From Burkholderiales bacterium (lineage in GTDB: Bacteria; Pseudomonadota; Gammaproteobacteria; Burkholderiales; Burkholderiaceae), in the NCBI GenBank assembly GCA_947371645.1, contig CANBQJ010000026.1, positions 1 to 27,681 on the forward strand: DNA of 27,681 nucleotides, written 5' to 3'. Numbering within the stretch: position 1 is the first letter of the stretch; the number at the start of each line of letters is the position of its first letter. This document shows positions 1 to 8,414 of the stretch, in pieces. The notes beneath the pieces are model-generated. The model was not told the origin of the DNA. It ran no database searches and was given only the letters and a program-made list of their open reading frames with translations. Both the position numbers and the translations under genes were made by a program.

Positions 1-50
1 AGACAGGCCAGACCGTGCAGCCCGCCGAAGTGCTCGCTGCCCGCAAGTGA
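1..50 (+). CDS. 3' end of cytochrome c oxidase subunit II gene (partial)
   Basis: Only the last 15 codons are present. They read in the frame that ends in TGA at 48-50 and finish with GQTVQPAEVLAARK. The gene stops 28 bases before ctaD on the same strand. In Burkholderiales the gene directly upstream of ctaD in this cluster is coxB/ctaC, which encodes the CuA-bearing subunit II. No CuA motif is visible because the segment is too short, so the assignment rests on position. Confidence 0.6.
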   Translation, partial: TGQTVQPAEVLAARK

Positions 51-78
51 TGACCCACCGGACTGAAAGGACTTCAAC

Positions 79-1698
79 ATGAGTGCAGTGCTCGACCACG
101 GTGGTCACGCCCACGGACACGATGACCACGGCCACCCGCACGGCTGGCGCCGCTGGGTCTACGCCACCAACCACAAGGACATCGGCACGCTCTACCTGCT
201 GTTTGCGCTGACCATGCTGATGATCGGCGGCGTGCTGGCGCTGATGATCCGCGCCGAGCTGTTCAAGCCAGGCCTGCAGTTCGTCAACCCCGAGCTGTTC
301 AACCAGCTCACCACCATGCACGGCATCATCATGGTGTTCGGCGCCATCATGCCGGCCTTCGTGGGGGTGGCCAACTGGATGATCCCGCTGCAGATCGGCG
401 CATCCGACATGGCGTTCGCGCGCATGAACAACTTCAGCTTCTGGCTGATGATCCCCTCGGCCTTGATGCTGATCGGCTCCTTCTTCATGCCTGGCGGTGC
501 ACCCGCTGCGGGGTGGACGCTGTACGCGCCGCTGACCCTGCAGATGGGCCCTTCGATGGACGCGGGCATCTTTGCGATGCACATCCTGGGCGCTTCGTCC
601 ATCATGGGCTCGATCAACATCATCGTGACCATCCTGAACATGCGCGCGCCTGGCATGACGCTCATGAAGATGCCGATGTTCGCCTGGACCTGGCTGATCA
701 CCGCCTACCTGCTGATCGCCGTGATGCCGGTGCTGGCCGGCGCCATCACCATGACGTTGACGGACCGCCACTTCGGCACCAGCTTCTTCAACCCCGCTGG
801 CGGCGGTGACCCGGTGATGTACCAGCACATCTTCTGGTTCTTCGGTCATCCCGAGGTCTACATCATGATCTTGCCGGCCTTTGGCATCGTCAGCCAGATC
901 GTGCCGGCCTTTGCCCGCAAGAAGCTCTTCGGTTATGCCTCGATGGTCTACGCCACAGCGTCCATCGCCATCCTGAGCTTCATCGTGTGGGCCCACCACA
1001 TGTTTGCCACCGGCATGCCCGTGACCGGCCAGCTCTTCTTCATGTACGCCACCATGCTGATCTCGGTGCCCACGGGCGTGAAGATCTTCAACTGGGTGGC
1101 CACCATGTGGCGTGGCTCGATGACCTTCGAGAGCCCCATGCTCTGGTCGGTGGGCTTCATCTTCGTGTTCACCATGGGCGGCTTCACGGGGCTGATCCTG
1201 TCGGTGGCCCCCATCGACATCCAGCTGCAGGACACCTACTACGTGGTGGCCCACTTTCACTACGTGCTGGTGGCCGGCTCGCTGTTCGCCTTGTTCGCCG
1301 CCTTCTATTACTGGGCGCCAAAGTGGACGGGCGTGATGGTCCCCGAGTGGAAGGGCAAGCTGCACTTCTGGTGGTCGCTGATCGCCTTCAACGTCACCTT
1401 CTTCCCGATGCACTTCCTGGGCCTGGCCGGCATGCCGCGCCGCTATGCCGACTACCCCATGCAGTTTGCCGATTTCAACGCTGTGGCATCCGTGGGGGCA
1501 TTCGCCTTCGGTTTCGCCCAGGTGTTTTTCATCGCCGTGGTGCTGATCCCGGCCATGCGCGGCAAGGGTGAGCCGGCGCCGGCCAAGCCCTGGGATGGGG
1601 CGGAAGGCCTGGAGTGGGAAATCCCTTCTCCTGCACCCTTCCACACCTTCGAGACCCCGCCCAAGCTGGATGCGACCGCCACGCGCGTGATCGGGTGA
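79..1698 (+). CDS. ctaD: Cytochrome c oxidase subunit I (aa3 type)
   Basis: Catalytic heme-copper subunit of the inner-membrane terminal oxidase; it reduces O2 to water and pumps protons. At 539 residues it has normal family length. Visible ligands are His81 and His394 for heme a, His392 for heme a3, and His257, His306 and His307 for CuB. His257 and Tyr261 lie in HPEVY, the site of the His-Tyr cross-link. Proton-path residues are present: Asp110 in ASDMAFARMNN (D channel), Glu259 and Lys335 (K channel). This pattern marks a type A1 oxidase. A GAAAGGA ribosome binding site (65-71) precedes the ATG at 79. The N terminus is His-rich, with seven His among residues 7-21 before the conserved NHKDIGT. 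It is the first complete gene of the oxidase cluster, probably co-transcribed with the subunit II gene. Confidence 0.98.
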   Translation: MSAVLDHGGHAHGHDDHGHPHGWRRWVYATNHKDIGTLYLLFALTMLMIGGVLALMIRAELFKPGLQFVNPELFNQLTTMHGIIMVFGAIMPAFVGVANWMIPLQIGASDMAFARMNNFSFWLMIPSALMLIGSFFMPGGAPAAGWTLYAPLTLQMGPSMDAGIFAMHILGASSIMGSINIIVTILNMRAPGMTLMKMPMFAWTWLITAYLLIAVMPVLAGAITMTLTDRHFGTSFFNPAGGGDPVMYQHIFWFFGHPEVYIMILPAFGIVSQIVPAFARKKLFGYASMVYATASIAILSFIVWAHHMFATGMPVTGQLFFMYATMLISVPTGVKIFNWVATMWRGSMTFESPMLWSVGFIFVFTMGGFTGLILSVAPIDIQLQDTYYVVAHFHYVLVAGSLFALFAAFYYWAPKWTGVMVPEWKGKLHFWWSLIAFNVTFFPMHFLGLAGMPRRYADYPMQFADFNAVASVGAFAFGFAQVFFIAVVLIPAMRGKGEPAPAKPWDGAEGLEWEIPSPAPFHTFETPPKLDATATRVIG

Positions 1699-1727
1699 TC
1701 GCTGTGAGCACACACCTGGAGCAAGGC

Positions 1728-1859
1728 ATGAACCAAGCGCTGTCCACTGACCGGCAACTCCGTGCGCGCAACCTGCGCCTGGCCCTGATCCTGGCTTCGA
1801 CGGCGCTGGTGTTCTTTGTCGGCTTCGTGGTGAAGGTGGTCGTCTTCACGGCGCACTGA
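1728..1859 (+). CDS. Cytochrome oxidase small assembly protein (43 aa)
   Basis: A 43-residue peptide with a basic N terminus (about residues 9-17) and one membrane helix (about 18-40). It sits between ctaD and ctaG, where Burkholderiales carry a short single-helix protein annotated as cytochrome oxidase small assembly protein. The ATG at 1728 has a purine-rich GGAGCAAGG (1718-1726) in front of it. An in-frame GTG at 1704 would add 8 residues but has no better ribosome binding site. Such small genes are easily missed. The role in oxidase assembly is inferred from family name and context; no catalytic residues are expected. Confidence 0.75.
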   Translation: MNQALSTDRQLRARNLRLALILASTALVFFVGFVVKVVVFTAH

Positions 1860-1884
1860 TCTCTTCACCGCGGACGCACAGCCC

Positions 1885-2496
1885 ATGCCCCCCCACAGCC
1901 CAGCCCTCGACCCTGTGCCCAGTCGGCGCTGGGTCCTGTTGCAGCGCGCGAACCTGGACATGACGGGCAAGCTGGCGCTCATCGTGGCGCTCATGTTTGG
2001 CTTTGGCTATGCTATGGTGCCCATGTACAAGCACATCTGTGAGGCCCTGGGCCTCAATGTGCTGTCGCTGACCGAGCAGGATGTGCCGGGCGCCGCGGCC
2101 AACGTCAAGGCCAACACCCAGGTTGACCTGTCGCGCACCATCACCGTCGAGTTCGATGCCAATGCCCGTGGCCCCTGGGACTTCAAGCCCGAGAGCCGCT
2201 TCGTGCAGGTGCACCCGGGCCAAATCGTCACGGTGATGTACGAGTTCAGAAACAAGCAGAGCCGAACCATGTCGGCCCAGGCCATCCCCAGCTACGCCCC
2301 CAAGCAGGCCACGAACCACTTCAAGAAGCTGGAGTGTTTCTGCTTCACGGAGCACAAGCTGGCACCGGGTGAGAGCAAGCGGTGGCCGGTGACCTTCGTG
2401 ATCGACGCCAAATTGCCCAAGGATGTGTCCACCATCACCCTCTCGTACACCTTCTTTGAGGTGGGCGGCAAGGTGCCAGCGGCGCCGCCGGTGTGA
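1885..2496 (+). CDS. ctaG: Cytochrome c oxidase assembly protein CtaG/Cox11
   Basis: Copper chaperone that inserts CuB into subunit I. The 203-residue protein has a short cytoplasmic N terminus, one membrane helix (about 28-46) and a periplasmic immunoglobulin-like domain. The copper-binding CFCF motif is at residues 151-154, and a further conserved Cys (Cys52) lies just after the helix, as in Cox11 proteins. Conserved blocks include ITVEFDAN and YTFFEV. It starts 25 bases after the small assembly gene and is followed 18 bases later by the DUF2970 gene, consistent with one operon. Length and motifs are complete. Confidence 0.96.
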   Translation: MPPHSPALDPVPSRRWVLLQRANLDMTGKLALIVALMFGFGYAMVPMYKHICEALGLNVLSLTEQDVPGAAANVKANTQVDLSRTITVEFDANARGPWDFKPESRFVQVHPGQIVTVMYEFRNKQSRTMSAQAIPSYAPKQATNHFKKLECFCFTEHKLAPGESKRWPVTFVIDAKLPKDVSTITLSYTFFEVGGKVPAAPPV

Positions 2497-2514
2497 GGCG
2501 CAGCAAGGCAGCCC

Positions 2515-2745
2515 GTGTCAGATGATTTGAAAGAGGCCTCACAACGCCAGGGTTCCTTCTGGCAGACCGCCAAGGCGGTGGGCTGGTCGTTCTTTGGGGT
2601 ACGCAAGTCCAGCGATTACGCGCAGGACGTGGCCAAGATCAACCCGCTGCACGTCATCGTGATCGGGGTGGTGGCCGCGCTGTTGTTCGTCGTGGCACTG
2701 GTGCTGCTGATCCACTGGGTGGTGGCCAGCGGCGTTGCGACATAG
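2515..2745 (+). CDS. DUF2970 family small membrane protein
   Basis: A 76-residue protein that starts with GTG at 2515, preceded by AGCAAGGCAG. It carries the DUF2970 signature FWQTAKAVGWSFFGVRKS, followed by a conserved NPLHVI segment and one C-terminal membrane helix (about residues 45-69). DUF2970 proteins are common in betaproteobacteria and often lie between ctaG and the subunit III gene, as here. The biochemical role is unknown; a link to oxidase assembly or stability is inferred from the conserved position only. Confidence 0.85.
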   Translation: MSDDLKEASQRQGSFWQTAKAVGWSFFGVRKSSDYAQDVAKINPLHVIVIGVVAALLFVVALVLLIHWVVASGVAT

Positions 2746-2809
2746 ATGGGGTGGGGGTCTGGCTTCTTGGCCAGCCTTCACGAAATGATTGATTTCAGGA
2801 GCACACAAC

Positions 2810-3706
2810 ATGTCGAGTGCAGTGACCGGTGTCCATGCCAAGGGGGCAGCCCCCTATTACTACGTGCCTGGGCCGTCTCGGCACCCGGTCATGGCCGCCA
2901 TTGGCCTGTTCTTCGTCATCCTCGGTGCCGGGCAGTGGGTCAATGGCATCGAGTGGGCCCCCTATTGCTTTGCCCTGGGGCTGGTGTGGTGGCTGGTGGT
3001 GCTCAAGCAGTGGTTCTCGCAGGCCATCTCCGAGAGCGAAGGCGGCCAGTACAGTGACCGCGTTGACGTGTCCTTCCGCTGGAGCATGGCCTGGTTCATC
3101 TTCTCTGAAGTGATGTTCTTCGGCTCGTTCTTCGGCGCCCTGTACTGGACACGCCTGCACGCGCTGCCCAACCTGGGCAGCCTGGACAACGCTTTGCTCT
3201 GGCCCGACTTCAAGGCCATCTGGCCCTCTGAAATGGCCGGCATCACCGCTTCGCCGGCGGGCACCGTCGAGCCCTTCCGCACGATGAGCCCGTGGCCGCT
3301 GCCAACGATCAACACGGCCTTGCTGCTGACATCCGGCATGACGCTCACCGTGGCCCACCATGCGCTGCGTGAGAACCTCCGTGGCCGCGCCATCTCCTTC
3401 ATGTGGATGACGGTGTTGCTGGGTGCATGCTTCCTGTGCTGCCAGGGCTATGAGTACTACGAGGCCTACCACCACCTCAACCTGAAGTTGTCGTCGGGCA
3501 TCTACGGCTCGACCTTCTTCATGCTCACCGGCTTCCACGGCATGCACGTCTTCGTGGGCATGCTGATGCTGTTGTTCATCACCCTGCGCCTGCAAAAGGG
3601 GCACTTCACGCCTGACCGCCACTTCGGCTTTGAAGGTGCAGCCTGGTACTGGCACTTCGTGGACGTGGTCTGGCTGGGGCTGTACGTGGTGGTGTACTGG
3701 TTGTGA
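2810..3706 (+). CDS. ctaE: Cytochrome c oxidase subunit III
   Basis: Structural subunit III of the aa3 oxidase, 298 residues, with seven predicted membrane helices. It is not catalytic but stabilises subunit I and supports proton uptake. The conserved FSEVMFFGSFF segment with its buried Glu is present, as are GFHGMHVFVG and the C-terminal WHFVDVVWL block. The ATG at 2810 has a CAGGAG site at 2796-2801 with 8-base spacing, so I prefer it to an in-frame ATG at 2789 that lacks a site. The gene follows DUF2970 by 64 bases and is the last gene of the first same-strand run of the cluster. Also known as coxC. Confidence 0.97.
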   Translation: MSSAVTGVHAKGAAPYYYVPGPSRHPVMAAIGLFFVILGAGQWVNGIEWAPYCFALGLVWWLVVLKQWFSQAISESEGGQYSDRVDVSFRWSMAWFIFSEVMFFGSFFGALYWTRLHALPNLGSLDNALLWPDFKAIWPSEMAGITASPAGTVEPFRTMSPWPLPTINTALLLTSGMTLTVAHHALRENLRGRAISFMWMTVLLGACFLCCQGYEYYEAYHHLNLKLSSGIYGSTFFMLTGFHGMHVFVGMLMLLFITLRLQKGHFTPDRHFGFEGAAWYWHFVDVVWLGLYVVVYWL

Positions 3707-3727
3707 TCCAGCGGTGAGCCTGGTGAT

Positions 3728-3749
3728 GCCCTTGACTTGAGTTCAGGGC
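3728..3749. terminator. Weak hairpin between convergent genes
   Basis: In the 52-base gap between the convergent subunit III and DUF2909 genes, GCCCT (3728-3732) pairs with AGGGC (3745-3749), with partial inner pairing. It lacks a clear T-run on either side, so it is at best a weak bidirectional terminator. Confidence 0.25.
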
Positions 3750-3758
3750 CAACCGGGC

Positions 3759-3980
3759 TCAGCGCCCCAGGGGGATGCCGTTGGGGTGGATCCAGCCCAT
3801 GTGGTAGCTGAACCAGATGAAGACAAACAGACCGACCGACAAGGCGACGCGCAAGGCCAGGGCCTTGACCATGCGGTTGGTCTTGGGCTGGCCGTTGCGG
3901 CCATCCGAGAGCATGGCTCGACCGGCCATGAACATGGCGCCAATGATGCCCAGCAGGGCCAGAACGATGATGATCTTCAT
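3759..3980 (-). CDS. DUF2909 twin-transmembrane protein
   Basis: A 73-residue protein with two membrane helices (about residues 2-20 and 43-62) joined by a basic loop, ending shortly after HPNGIPLGR. This matches the DUF2909 'twin transmembrane protein' family, which is regularly found within betaproteobacterial cytochrome oxidase clusters. It runs against its neighbours: convergent with the subunit III gene (52-base gap) and divergent from SURF1. Function is unknown. A role in oxidase biogenesis is inferred from location alone, and the opposite orientation shows that it is not on the main oxidase transcript. Confidence 0.8.
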   Translation of the reverse strand: MKIIIVLALLGIIGAMFMAGRAMLSDGRNGQPKTNRMVKALALRVALSVGLFVFIWFSYHMGWIHPNGIPLGR

Positions 3981-4043
3981 GCTTGGGGATTATGTCGGGG
4001 GTGCCTTCTGAACGCCAGCGTCGCGACCCCATGGCGCACAGCC

Positions 4044-4844
4044 GTGGTGTGGCTGGCTGCGCTGGGCATGATCGCCTTGACGGCCAGGCTGACCGACTGG
4101 CAATGGGGGCGCGCCGAAACCAAAGTGGCGCAGTTGGCACTGGCACAAGCTCGCCAGCACGCGCCCGCATGGGGCAATCCGGAATGGCCTTGCGAGGCCT
4201 CCGAGGCCGGCGCAAGCCAGCTGCCCCGCTTTCAACCCGCCCGCTTGCGAGGCCAGTGGTTGACTGGCCAGACCGTGTGGCTGGACAACCGCACCATGGA
4301 TGATGGCGCCGGCTTCATTGTGCTCACGCCCTTGAAGCTTGCCGCACCGGCAGCGTGTGCAGGGCAGGTGGTGCTGGTCGAGCGTGGCTGGGCGCCACGC
4401 GACCCCGCTCGCCGTGATCACCTGCCCAGCCTGCCCGCAGAGCCCGGTGATGTGGACGTGGCGGGCCACCTGGAGCCGCAGGTGTCTGCGGTCTACGCCC
4501 TGGGCACAGAGGCCGACCCGGCGCAGGCTTTCCCCGACACGGCCCAGATCCGGCAGAACGCCGACCACGCCTTCTGGCAGCGCTGGCTGACGCGTGCCAG
4601 CCATGGCCAGGCGGTGGCCTGGCGGGTGTCGCCAGGGGTGTTGCGTCAACATGAACCCGGTGTCGCAGGCTTGAGTCGACATTGGCCTGTGGGCTGGCAG
4701 GGCACCAGCCCCGACCGGCACCGCGCTTACGCCGCACAATGGGCTGCCTTGTGCCTCTTGACGGTGGGCCTCACCGTCTGGTTTCTGGTGGTGCGCCCGC
4801 GCCGCCTTGCTCACGATGTCCCTGCCTCAAACCTCCACGCCTGA
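4044..4844 (+). CDS. SURF1 family cytochrome oxidase biogenesis protein
   Basis: SURF1 (Shy1) proteins bind heme A and help place it in subunit I. The protein has an N-terminal helix ending in LTDWQWGRAETK, the periplasmic blocks LRGQWL, VWLDNRTMDDGAGFIVLTPL and VLVERGWAP, and a C-terminal helix after HRAYAAQWAAL: the usual two-helix SURF1 layout. The start is uncertain. The frame has no ATG between the divergent DUF2909 gene and the first helix. GTG at 4044 or 4047 gives about 266 residues but lacks a clear ribosome binding site; a CTG at 4008 has a better G-rich site and would add 12 residues. The ATG at 3786 would overlap DUF2909 entirely and is rejected. The 3' end overlaps the next gene by 29 bases. 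Confidence 0.88.
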   Translation: MVWLAALGMIALTARLTDWQWGRAETKVAQLALAQARQHAPAWGNPEWPCEASEAGASQLPRFQPARLRGQWLTGQTVWLDNRTMDDGAGFIVLTPLKLAAPAACAGQVVLVERGWAPRDPARRDHLPSLPAEPGDVDVAGHLEPQVSAVYALGTEADPAQAFPDTAQIRQNADHAFWQRWLTRASHGQAVAWRVSPGVLRQHEPGVAGLSRHWPVGWQGTSPDRHRAYAAQWAALCLLTVGLTVWFLVVRPRRLAHDVPASNLHA

Positions 4845-5511
4845 TCAGGTGCTTGGCCTGAGCGTGCACACGCTGCCTCAGCCTGAAGCCGCCTTGCGCC
4901 AACGCACCCGCATGGGACGCATCAAGATGCTCCTGGTCTGGGCTGTGTGTGCCGCCCCGGTGGTGGCTTCCTACTTGAGCTATTACGTCATCAAGCCGCA
5001 GGGGCGCAACAACTACGGCAGCCTGATCACCCCGCCGGCGCCCCTGCCGGCCGCCAGCCACTTGCACCTCACGCAGCTGGATGGCCAAGTGGTGGCGCCC
5101 GATGCCTTGAAGGGCCAGTGGCTGCTGGTGGTGGTGGCCCCGGGCGCTTGTGACGCGGGTTGCGAGCAGCAGCTCTACCTCCAGCGTCAGCTGCGTGAGG
5201 TGCTGGGCAAGGACCGCGACCGCCTGGACCGCGTCTGGCTGGTGCCCGATGCCGGCGCCACCCCCGAGCCCGTGCGGCAGGCCCTCCTGCCGGCCATGGC
5301 CCAGGCCTGGGTGCTGCGCGCGCCCGCTGCCGAGCTGAGCGCCTGGCTGAAGCCCGAAGCCGGTCAGGCGCAGGAAGCCCACCTCTACCTGGTCGACCCG
5401 ATGGGCGACTGGATGATGCGCTTTCCCGCCCATGCCGACCCGACCCGCGTCAAAAAGGACCTGATCAAGCTGCTCAAGGCCAGCGAGTCCTGGGACAAAG
5501 CGGGCCGCTGA
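4816..5511 (+). CDS. SCO-like membrane-anchored protein of the oxidase cluster
   Basis: A 231-residue protein with a cytoplasmic N terminus, one membrane helix (about residues 38-57) and a periplasmic domain. The domain resembles a thioredoxin-like SCO fold: a strand WLLVVVAPGACDAGC with Cys112 and Cys116 in CxxxC spacing, as in SCO CPDVC, and a late strand HLYLVDPMGDWMMRF that matches the [12 protein letters not shown] segment. The SCO copper-binding His (DHT before that strand) is not at its usual place; the nearest is His189, about three residues later. Burkholderiales carry such a gene between SURF1 and ctaA, usually annotated as a hypothetical or transmembrane protein. ATG at 4816 is preferred to TTG at 4807. 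A thiol-disulfide or copper role in oxidase assembly is inference. Confidence 0.75.
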   Translation: MSLPQTSTPDQVLGLSVHTLPQPEAALRQRTRMGRIKMLLVWAVCAAPVVASYLSYYVIKPQGRNNYGSLITPPAPLPAASHLHLTQLDGQVVAPDALKGQWLLVVVAPGACDAGCEQQLYLQRQLREVLGKDRDRLDRVWLVPDAGATPEPVRQALLPAMAQAWVLRAPAAELSAWLKPEAGQAQEAHLYLVDPMGDWMMRFPAHADPTRVKKDLIKLLKASESWDKAGR

Positions 5512-5529
5512 GCCCCGACAGCTAGACAG

Positions 5530-6765
5530 ATGAGCGCCCTCAGCCGCATCAACCTGGACCCGGCCCTGAGCGTGGCCGGCATCGGTGCGGTCGTGGCCGT
5601 GCTGGCGCTGCTGGCCATGGCCTGGCGCCAGCATCGGCAAGGCCTGCAGGGCTGGGCGGCCTGGCAGGGTGCTTTGACGGTGCTGGCCTTGTTCCTCACG
5701 CTGGACCTGGTGGTCTTCGGCGCCTTCACCCGCCTCACCGATTCCGGCTTGGGTTGCCCCGACTGGCCCGGCTGCTATGGCGAGAGCAGCCCCTGGGCCG
5801 CGCACACGGCCATCCGAGAGGCCCATGCAGCCTTACCCAGCGGTCCGGTGTCACCGTCCAAAGCCTGGATCGAGATGGTTCACCGCTACCTGGCCACGGG
5901 CGTCGGGGCCTTGCTGACCGCGCTGATGGCGCTGTCCTGGCTGGGGCGTGGCAAGCCAGCCATGCTGTCGCCCACCTGGCCCACCTGGGCTTTCATTTGG
6001 GTGTGTGGGCAAGGGGCCTTTGGTGCCATGACCGTGACCCTCAAGCTGCAACCCATCGTGGTCACCGGCCACTTGCTGGGCGCCATGCTGGGCGTGGCGG
6101 TGTTGACTTGGCAGGTGGCGTGCATCCGGGCTTTGCACACGCTGCCTTCGGCGTACATGGGCAAAACGGAGGACAAGTCGTCGAACCGGTCGGCTGAACG
6201 GGCGCGGCGCGTGCGCCTGGGCAGCGCCGGCGTGCTGGCCTTGTTGGTGGTGCAACTGGCCCTGGGCGCCTGGGTCAGCAGCAACTACGCCGTGCTGGCC
6301 TGTGCCGAGTTCCCGACCTGCCAGAGCCAATGGTGGCCGGAGATGGACTGGGCTTCGGGCTTCCACCTCCTGCGTGCCCTGGGCCAGGACGGGCAGGGCG
6401 GCTACATCACGCTGGCCGCGCTCACCGCCATCCACATGGCCCACCGCTTGATGGCGGCGGTGGTGGTGGTTGCCTTGCTGTGGTGGGGCGCGGTCTTGCG
6501 CCGTGAACCCGCCACGTCCACTGAAGGTGCGTGGTTGTGGGGCCTGACGGCCTGGCAACTGGCATCAGGTTTGAGCAATGTCGTGCTGGGCTGGCCCTTG
6601 CCTGCGGCCCTGGCCCACACCCTGGGTGCGGCCTTGCTGGTGTGGCGCCTGGTCGGTTTGATGGGCATGATGGGCGGAGGTACCGCCCCCTTGCGCCGCG
6701 CTGCCCACAACTTGCCTCCCATGTCTTCTTCGTCCGTGGCCTCGACTTCCGGCGCACCCTCATGA
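5530..6765 (+). CDS. ctaA: Heme A synthase (COX15/CtaA)
   Basis: Oxidises the C8 methyl group of heme O to give heme A in the inner membrane. The 411-residue protein has about eight membrane helices in two homologous halves. The conserved [17 protein letters not shown] block is present, and putative heme-ligand His residues lie at 118 (EMVHR), 181 (VTGHLLG), 302 and 305 (IHMAHR) and 363 (AHTLGA). A Cys pair lies in each half ([16 protein letters not shown]), as in the COX15 family. It begins 18 bases after the SCO-like gene, and its TGA overlaps the ATG of ctaB (ATGA), so the two heme A enzymes are translationally coupled. Confidence 0.96.
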   Translation: MSALSRINLDPALSVAGIGAVVAVLALLAMAWRQHRQGLQGWAAWQGALTVLALFLTLDLVVFGAFTRLTDSGLGCPDWPGCYGESSPWAAHTAIREAHAALPSGPVSPSKAWIEMVHRYLATGVGALLTALMALSWLGRGKPAMLSPTWPTWAFIWVCGQGAFGAMTVTLKLQPIVVTGHLLGAMLGVAVLTWQVACIRALHTLPSAYMGKTEDKSSNRSAERARRVRLGSAGVLALLVVQLALGAWVSSNYAVLACAEFPTCQSQWWPEMDWASGFHLLRALGQDGQGGYITLAALTAIHMAHRLMAAVVVVALLWWGAVLRREPATSTEGAWLWGLTAWQLASGLSNVVLGWPLPAALAHTLGAALLVWRLVGLMGMMGGGTAPLRRAAHNLPPMSSSSVASTSGAPS

Positions 6766-7721
6766 GCGATACCGCGATCACCCCTCAAGACGAACCCCTG
6801 GATGGCGCCGCTGTGGCGCCTCTGCCCACCTCGGTGGTGCGCCCGCTGTCGCGATGGCGCCAGTACACCGCGCTCACCAAACCGCGCGTGGTGCAGCTCA
6901 TCGTGTTTTGTGCCGTCATCGGCATGTTGCTGGCGGTGCCGGGTGTGCCCAGCGCCGCCGAGGCGCTGCGTGCCGTGGCGGCCTGCGTGGGGATCTGGCT
7001 GGTGGCCGGCGCGGCTGCGGCCTTCAACTGCCTGGTGGAGCAGGGCATCGACGCGCGCATGAAGCGCACGGCCTGGCGGCCCACCGCGCGGGGAGACCTC
7101 TCGCAGAAGCAGTCCTTGCTGTTCAGCACGGTGTTGTGCGCCATCGGCATGGCCATCCTCTTCGTGTGGGTCAACGCGCTGACCATGTGGCTGACGCTGG
7201 CCACCTTCGTGGGTTACGCGATCGTCTACACCGTGGTGCTCAAGCCGCTGACGCCGCAAAACATCGTGATCGGTGGGGCATCGGGTGCCATGCCACCGGT
7301 GCTGGGCTGGGCCGCCATGCGTGGCACCCTCGACCCTGAAGCCTGGATGCTGTGCCTCATCATCTTCCTGTGGACGCCGCCGCACTTCTGGTCGCTGGCG
7401 CTCTACCGCGTCGAAGACTATGCCCGTGCCGGCCTGCCCATGCTGCCCGTGACCCACGGCAATGCCTACACGCGCCTGCACATCCTGCTCTACACCGTCA
7501 TCATGCTGCTGGGCAGCTTGCTGCCCTTCATCCATGGCATGAGCGGCGTGCCCTACCTGGTGTCTGCGCTGGTGCTGGGCCTGGTGTTCCTGGGCTACGC
7601 CGTGCGGCTGTGGCGCAGTTACAGTGAAGCCCTGGCCCGCAAGACCTTCCGCTACTCCATCATCTACCTGATGCTGATGTTCGCTGCCTTGCTGGGTGAC
7701 CACTACTGGACCTGGGGATGA
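6762..7721 (+). CDS. ctaB: Heme O synthase (protoheme IX farnesyltransferase)
   Basis: UbiA-type prenyltransferase that adds a farnesyl group to heme B, giving heme O, the substrate of CtaA. The 319-residue protein has about nine helices. Visible motifs are LTKPRVVQL at the N-terminal helix, the active-site loop [18 protein letters not shown] (family Asn and Asp positions plus RTxxRP), and the second loop [11 protein letters not shown] followed by YRVEDY. Its ATG overlaps the ctaA stop, and its own stop overlaps the next start in the same ATGA manner. Upstream in-frame starts inside ctaA are rejected because the family N terminus begins just before LTKPR. Also called cyoE. Confidence 0.97.
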   Translation: MSDTAITPQDEPLDGAAVAPLPTSVVRPLSRWRQYTALTKPRVVQLIVFCAVIGMLLAVPGVPSAAEALRAVAACVGIWLVAGAAAAFNCLVEQGIDARMKRTAWRPTARGDLSQKQSLLFSTVLCAIGMAILFVWVNALTMWLTLATFVGYAIVYTVVLKPLTPQNIVIGGASGAMPPVLGWAAMRGTLDPEAWMLCLIIFLWTPPHFWSLALYRVEDYARAGLPMLPVTHGNAYTRLHILLYTVIMLLGSLLPFIHGMSGVPYLVSALVLGLVFLGYAVRLWRSYSEALARKTFRYSIIYLMLMFAALLGDHYWTWG

Positions 7722-8395
7722 GCGTGTCGAGATCGATGGGTGTGCGTGCTGTGCGCGCGATGGGCGCGATGGGCGTGGCCACGCTGGTGCTGGGCTCGGC
7801 CGTGATGTTGAGCGCTTGCGACAAGCTGGCGGGCACGGGCACCTCGGCCGTCGCACCCAGTTTCCATGGCGTCGACATCACGGGTGCAGATTACGCCCAC
7901 CACCTGCAATTGACGGACGTTGAGGGCCACAAGCGTGACCTGGGCGAGTTCAAAGGCAAGGTGGTCTTCGTGTTCTTTGGGTTCACGCAGTGCCCGGACG
8001 TGTGCCCCACGACCATGGCCGAGCTGGCCGAGGTGCGCAAGCGCCTGGGCGCCGATGGCGAGCGCGTGCAGGGCGTGTTCGTGACGGTGGACCCGGAGCG
8101 TGATACCGCGCCCGTGCTCAAGGCCTATTTGCAGGCCATGGACCCCAGCTTCCTGGGCCTGCGCGGCGCGTTACCGGAGGTCGATGCCGCGGCGCGCGAG
8201 TTCAAGGTCTTCTTCCAGAAGGTCCCCACGGCGGCGGGCAACTACACCATGGACCACACGGCCGGTGCCTTCCTCTTCGACCCGGACGGCCAGGTGCGCT
8301 TGTTCGTGCGCTATGGCACCAAGGTCGAAGACCTCACGGCCGACATCCGCCAGCTTTTGCTGCAGGTGTCGCCCAGCCCCAGTCGCAAAGGCTGA
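7718..8395 (+). CDS. SCO1/SenC copper chaperone lipoprotein
   Basis: Thioredoxin-fold protein that delivers copper to, or keeps reduced, the CuA site of subunit II. The 225-residue protein begins with a signal sequence and a lipobox LSAC with Cys34, so it is probably a lipoprotein. The copper ligands are present: Cys92 and Cys96 in FTQCPDVCP, and His180 in [13 protein letters not shown]. It is the last gene of the cluster, coupled to ctaB by an ATGA overlap, and converges with the mutarotase gene after a 19-base gap. It is the canonical SCO; compare the degenerate paralogue at 4816-5511. Confidence 0.95.
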   Translation: MSVSRSMGVRAVRAMGAMGVATLVLGSAVMLSACDKLAGTGTSAVAPSFHGVDITGADYAHHLQLTDVEGHKRDLGEFKGKVVFVFFGFTQCPDVCPTTMAELAEVRKRLGADGERVQGVFVTVDPERDTAPVLKAYLQAMDPSFLGLRGALPEVDAAAREFKVFFQKVPTAAGNYTMDHTAGAFLFDPDGQVRLFVRYGTKVEDLTADIRQLLLQVSPSPSRKG

Positions 8396-8414
8396 GGCGC
8401 GGGAGATCTGGGCC

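Noticed and set aside
3786..4043. Extended SURF1 start at the ATG at 3786
   Set aside because: It would overlap most of the opposed DUF2909 gene, and the added residues are its antisense translation.
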